From contig NZ_DS999316.1 in assembly GCF_000156715.1 (NCBI RefSeq), positions 635,859-699,858 of the forward strand: a stretch of DNA of 64,000 nucleotides. The letters run 5' to 3'. Made by a program: the position numbers and the translations under genes. Below, piece by piece: positions 61,584 through 64,000 of this stretch. The stretch is from Francisella philomiragia subsp. philomiragia ATCC 25015. GTDB lineage: Bacteria; Pseudomonadota; Gammaproteobacteria; Francisellales; Francisellaceae. Below the pieces are notes generated by a model. It was not told the origin of the DNA, ran no database searches, and saw only the letters and a program-made list of their open reading frames with translations. The first letter of the stretch is position 1. Each line of letters opens with the position of its first letter.

Positions 61584-63938
61584 ATGAAAAATAAACTTAA
61601 ACTTACACCTACTATGGTTTGTGCTTTGATAGGTATAGGATCATTTTCAATAGCTAATGCTACTGATGCATGGTCTACTGCAAACCTAAAGTCATACGTT
61701 GCAGGCTCTCAAGTAACTGATGGTGGCAAAACATATAAATGCAAAGTCTGGCCAGCTTCTGGATGGTGCCAAATCGCTGCATATAAACCAAGTGGCACAT
61801 ATGGCTCTGATGCTTGGGATGTTATTGGTGATGATCCATCTCCAACTCCTACACCAGAGCCAACTCCGGAGCCTACGCCTACACCAGATCCAGTAAATCC
61901 TGGTGACTCAGTACAACAGTGGGATGCAAATACTGTATACAATCCAAGCGATAAGTCTAAACCTTCTCAAGCTATATATAATGGCAACTTATATACTGCT
62001 AAATGGTGGACCCGTGGTGAAAATCCTAGTCAATCTGGACAATGGGGAGTTTGGAAAAATGAAGGCCCTGTTACTGAACAAGGTAAAGCAACTGTATCAA
62101 TAGTATTACCAGCAAAACCTGACTTTATAGCTAATGATAAATTAGCGGATGTTCAAATCTTAAAAGATGGTCAAAAAATAGCAGAATCAACCAATGCTAA
62201 ATGGGGCTCTACTACAAATCTAGAAGTTGTAGTTGGCGATAGTGCAGACTTAACTGTAAGTGTTCCAGCTATTGATGGAGCTACAGGCTCTGCTACTCCA
62301 GCTTCATTCACTTTAGCCAAAGATGCTTCCAAAACAGTTAATATAGAATACACAGCTCCTAAGCCTGCTGAAGAAGGATCTATTAAAATAAACGCTACAG
62401 CAGAAGCAATGGGTAACCCTACAGCAACTTACACTCTCAAAGATACTAATGGAAATATTGTTAGTAGTGGTAATCTTGCAATTAATAGTTCTACTACCTT
62501 AGATCATATTCCTTCATCTGAAAATGGTACTGCTTATACTCTAACTATAGGTAGTTTTACAACTAATGGATATAATTATACTCCTGTCAAAACTTATTCT
62601 TTAGTTGTTACTAACTTTAATACTACAGCTGTTGATGTTACATTCGCTAAGAAACAAGTTCCTACTGAAAGTATTTCAATAGCAGTAGAAGGTCTACCAA
62701 AAGACAAAACAACTACTCTTACACTGACCAGTGAAAATGGTGATACTAAAGAAGTTGATATTAAGAGTAACTCTTCAATTTCTGTAGAAGTACCAAAAGA
62801 TGGAAGTATCTGGAATATTGCAGTAGCTGCAATCGCTGGATTTAAACTTTCTGTGACTCCAACATCTTTTACAGCTAATCAAGATACTCAGCAAATCTCA
62901 CTGAAAATTACTGAAAATAGCTCTTCAGCTGATAACTGGCCTGATAGAGTTGTTGTTGGTTATGTTAGAGGGTATGACGCTCCGTGGTATAGCCAGCCTG
63001 AAACAACAAATGAAATGATTCAAGCTGCTATGACTCATGGCTATAATGTAATTGTTTACGCTTTTGCTGGTCAAGAACCTAATGGTACAGTAACTCTACC
63101 AAAATGGACTGATTCAATGAAATCCAGAGTACCAAGCCAAATTAATATAATTCATAATAGCAATGGTATTGCACTGTTATCAATAGGTGGTGCAGTTAAC
63201 TATTTTGATCCAGATATGAGTGGAGATAAAGCTATTCCTACAGGTAAAGCTATGGGTAAATATCTAGCAGAGAATGGCTATGATGGTCTTGACATAGATG
63301 TAGAGCATCCAAATGCTTCTACATCAGTTGCTGCAAACTTTATCAAATATATAGATGCGGCTAGAGCAGAGTTCAAGTCAATCACTGGTAAAGATATGTA
63401 CTTAGCTGCAGCACCTCAAGTTAATGGATGGTATGGAACAGGTCAATGGGCAAGTGGTAGTGCTAAATTTGCTGAAGCAATGTATACTCAAGACTTCATG
63501 AGAGACGCACACTTCAATGCTGTATTTATCCAAACATACAACCAATATGGTGGTGCTAACTTTGGTGGTTTATTAGGTTTTGATGTTGGTTTCTTAACTA
63601 AGACTTTTGAATTATTAAGCCCTCAAACTAGAGATAAAATGCCAGGAATACCTGCAGGTTCTTTCTACGTACCGGAAGATACTAAGATAGTTCTTGGTGT
63701 ACCTGATTTCAAAGATCCTTCTGTTTCTGCAGCAGAATATAAACAAGGTTCATGTCTGGCAACAGCTAAATGCTCTGGTGCTGGTCTATATGATCCTGTA
63801 GATATATCAAAAGATATAACAAATGGTGGTCTTGGTAACTATAGTCAATATGGTGGTCTAATGACATGGATTCTAAACTCGGATGACTATCAAGGTTGGA
63901 CTTGGGTAGATGGTGTCAAAGGAGTAGCCTATAACTAA
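61584..63938 (+). CDS. chiA: Secreted modular chitinase (GH18 family) with chitin-binding domains
   Basis: A 784-residue extracellular chitinase. Order: Sec signal 1-26 (SFSIANA), a CBM5/12-like chitin-binding module about 27-82 (WSTANLKSYVAG, WDVIG), a Pro/Thr/Glu linker, a second CBM5/12-like module about 108-158, three Ig-like beta repeats about 165-450, and a GH18 catalytic barrel about 452-784. The catalytic motif is DGLDIDVEHP, with the acid Glu present but Val where Trp is usual in DxDxE context. ATG at 61584 has AAGGAG about 9 bases upstream and is preferred to TTG at 61563. Confidence 0.92.
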   Translation: MKNKLKLTPTMVCALIGIGSFSIANATDAWSTANLKSYVAGSQVTDGGKTYKCKVWPASGWCQIAAYKPSGTYGSDAWDVIGDDPSPTPTPEPTPEPTPTPDPVNPGDSVQQWDANTVYNPSDKSKPSQAIYNGNLYTAKWWTRGENPSQSGQWGVWKNEGPVTEQGKATVSIVLPAKPDFIANDKLADVQILKDGQKIAESTNAKWGSTTNLEVVVGDSADLTVSVPAIDGATGSATPASFTLAKDASKTVNIEYTAPKPAEEGSIKINATAEAMGNPTATYTLKDTNGNIVSSGNLAINSSTTLDHIPSSENGTAYTLTIGSFTTNGYNYTPVKTYSLVVTNFNTTAVDVTFAKKQVPTESISIAVEGLPKDKTTTLTLTSENGDTKEVDIKSNSSISVEVPKDGSIWNIAVAAIAGFKLSVTPTSFTANQDTQQISLKITENSSSADNWPDRVVVGYVRGYDAPWYSQPETTNEMIQAAMTHGYNVIVYAFAGQEPNGTVTLPKWTDSMKSRVPSQINIIHNSNGIALLSIGGAVNYFDPDMSGDKAIPTGKAMGKYLAENGYDGLDIDVEHPNASTSVAANFIKYIDAARAEFKSITGKDMYLAAAPQVNGWYGTGQWASGSAKFAEAMYTQDFMRDAHFNAVFIQTYNQYGGANFGGLLGFDVGFLTKTFELLSPQTRDKMPGIPAGSFYVPEDTKIVLGVPDFKDPSVSAAEYKQGSCLATAKCSGAGLYDPVDISKDITNGGLGNYSQYGGLMTWILNSDDYQGWTWVDGVKGVAYN
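61830..61892 (+). repeat. Pro-Thr-Glu linker repeat in chitinase
   Basis: A short, imperfect tandem of CCTACACCAGAG/CCAACTCCGGAG-type units encodes PTPTPEPTPEPTPTPDP between the two chitin-binding modules. It is a flexible spacer and a possible site of repeat-number variation. Confidence 0.7.
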
Positions 63939-64000
63939 TCCTATTATATCTTAAACATTTCAGAGCAAATCTTATCTTATTCATATAAATCAAATATCTA

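Overview
The window is AT-rich bacterial chromosome with short intergenic gaps. Its housekeeping genes are gammaproteobacterial in type. Low GC, an exported KatG, a modular secreted GH18 chitinase, the LptFG, CydDC and GlpQ/GlpT sets, and the overall protein sequence style point to Francisella, most likely a F. novicida-like lineage. The genus call is inference from content; no database search was possible.

Layout. 1-8049 (minus): 5' part of uvrA (runs off the left edge), greA, a lone FimT-like pseudopilin, pgi and a thiamine pyrophosphokinase, then guaB and pepA. 8215-14110 (plus): lptF, lptG, a catalytic plus non-catalytic pair of M16 peptidases, rsmD and a TRIC-type channel. 14169-19452: miaE (minus), udp-cdd pyrimidine salvage (plus), two identical tRNA-Lys genes behind a consensus promoter, and a YdiJ-type FAD/Fe-S oxidoreductase (minus). 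19665-26812 (plus): gpmI, serS, two membrane proteins (one DUF2254), a ROK sugar kinase and a flippase. 26815-27763 (minus): three tiny exported or membrane-anchored proteins. 27918-31345 (plus): cydDC. 31347-38321 is mostly minus: DAACS symporter, RidA, SulP transporter and an HlyD/ABC-2 exporter operon, with a MAPEG protein on plus. 38465-41659 (plus): glpQ, glpT and an SDR. 41730-52703 (minus): the accessory block described below. 52966-58343 (plus): katG, a frameshifted membrane-protein gene and dgt. 58327-61258 (minus): MHS-type MFS, CHMI-like tautomerase and MATE exporter. 61584-63938 (plus): chitinase.

The most unusual region is 41730-52703. Six same-strand genes read, in transcription order: Sfp-type phosphopantetheinyl transferase; STAS anti-anti-sigma-like protein; RsbW-like ATPase; membrane sensor with a PP2C/SpoIIE phosphatase; a 2184-residue non-ribosomal peptide synthetase; and an adenine/adenosine deaminase. 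The synthetase is A-T-C-A-T-reductase, the architecture of dipeptide-aldehyde/pyrazinone synthetases such as staphylococcal AusA, but it carries an extra C-terminal cyclic-nucleotide-binding-like domain. The STAS-ATPase-phosphatase-NRPS genes overlap end to start, so a partner-switching signalling module appears to be translationally coupled to the synthetase. No sigma factor is present beside it. I infer a small-molecule (possibly pyrazinone) pathway controlled by an extracytoplasmic signal.

No insertion sequences, prophage genes, rRNA or CRISPR arrays were seen. One gene (55266-56956) is split by a frame change at a run of seven T.
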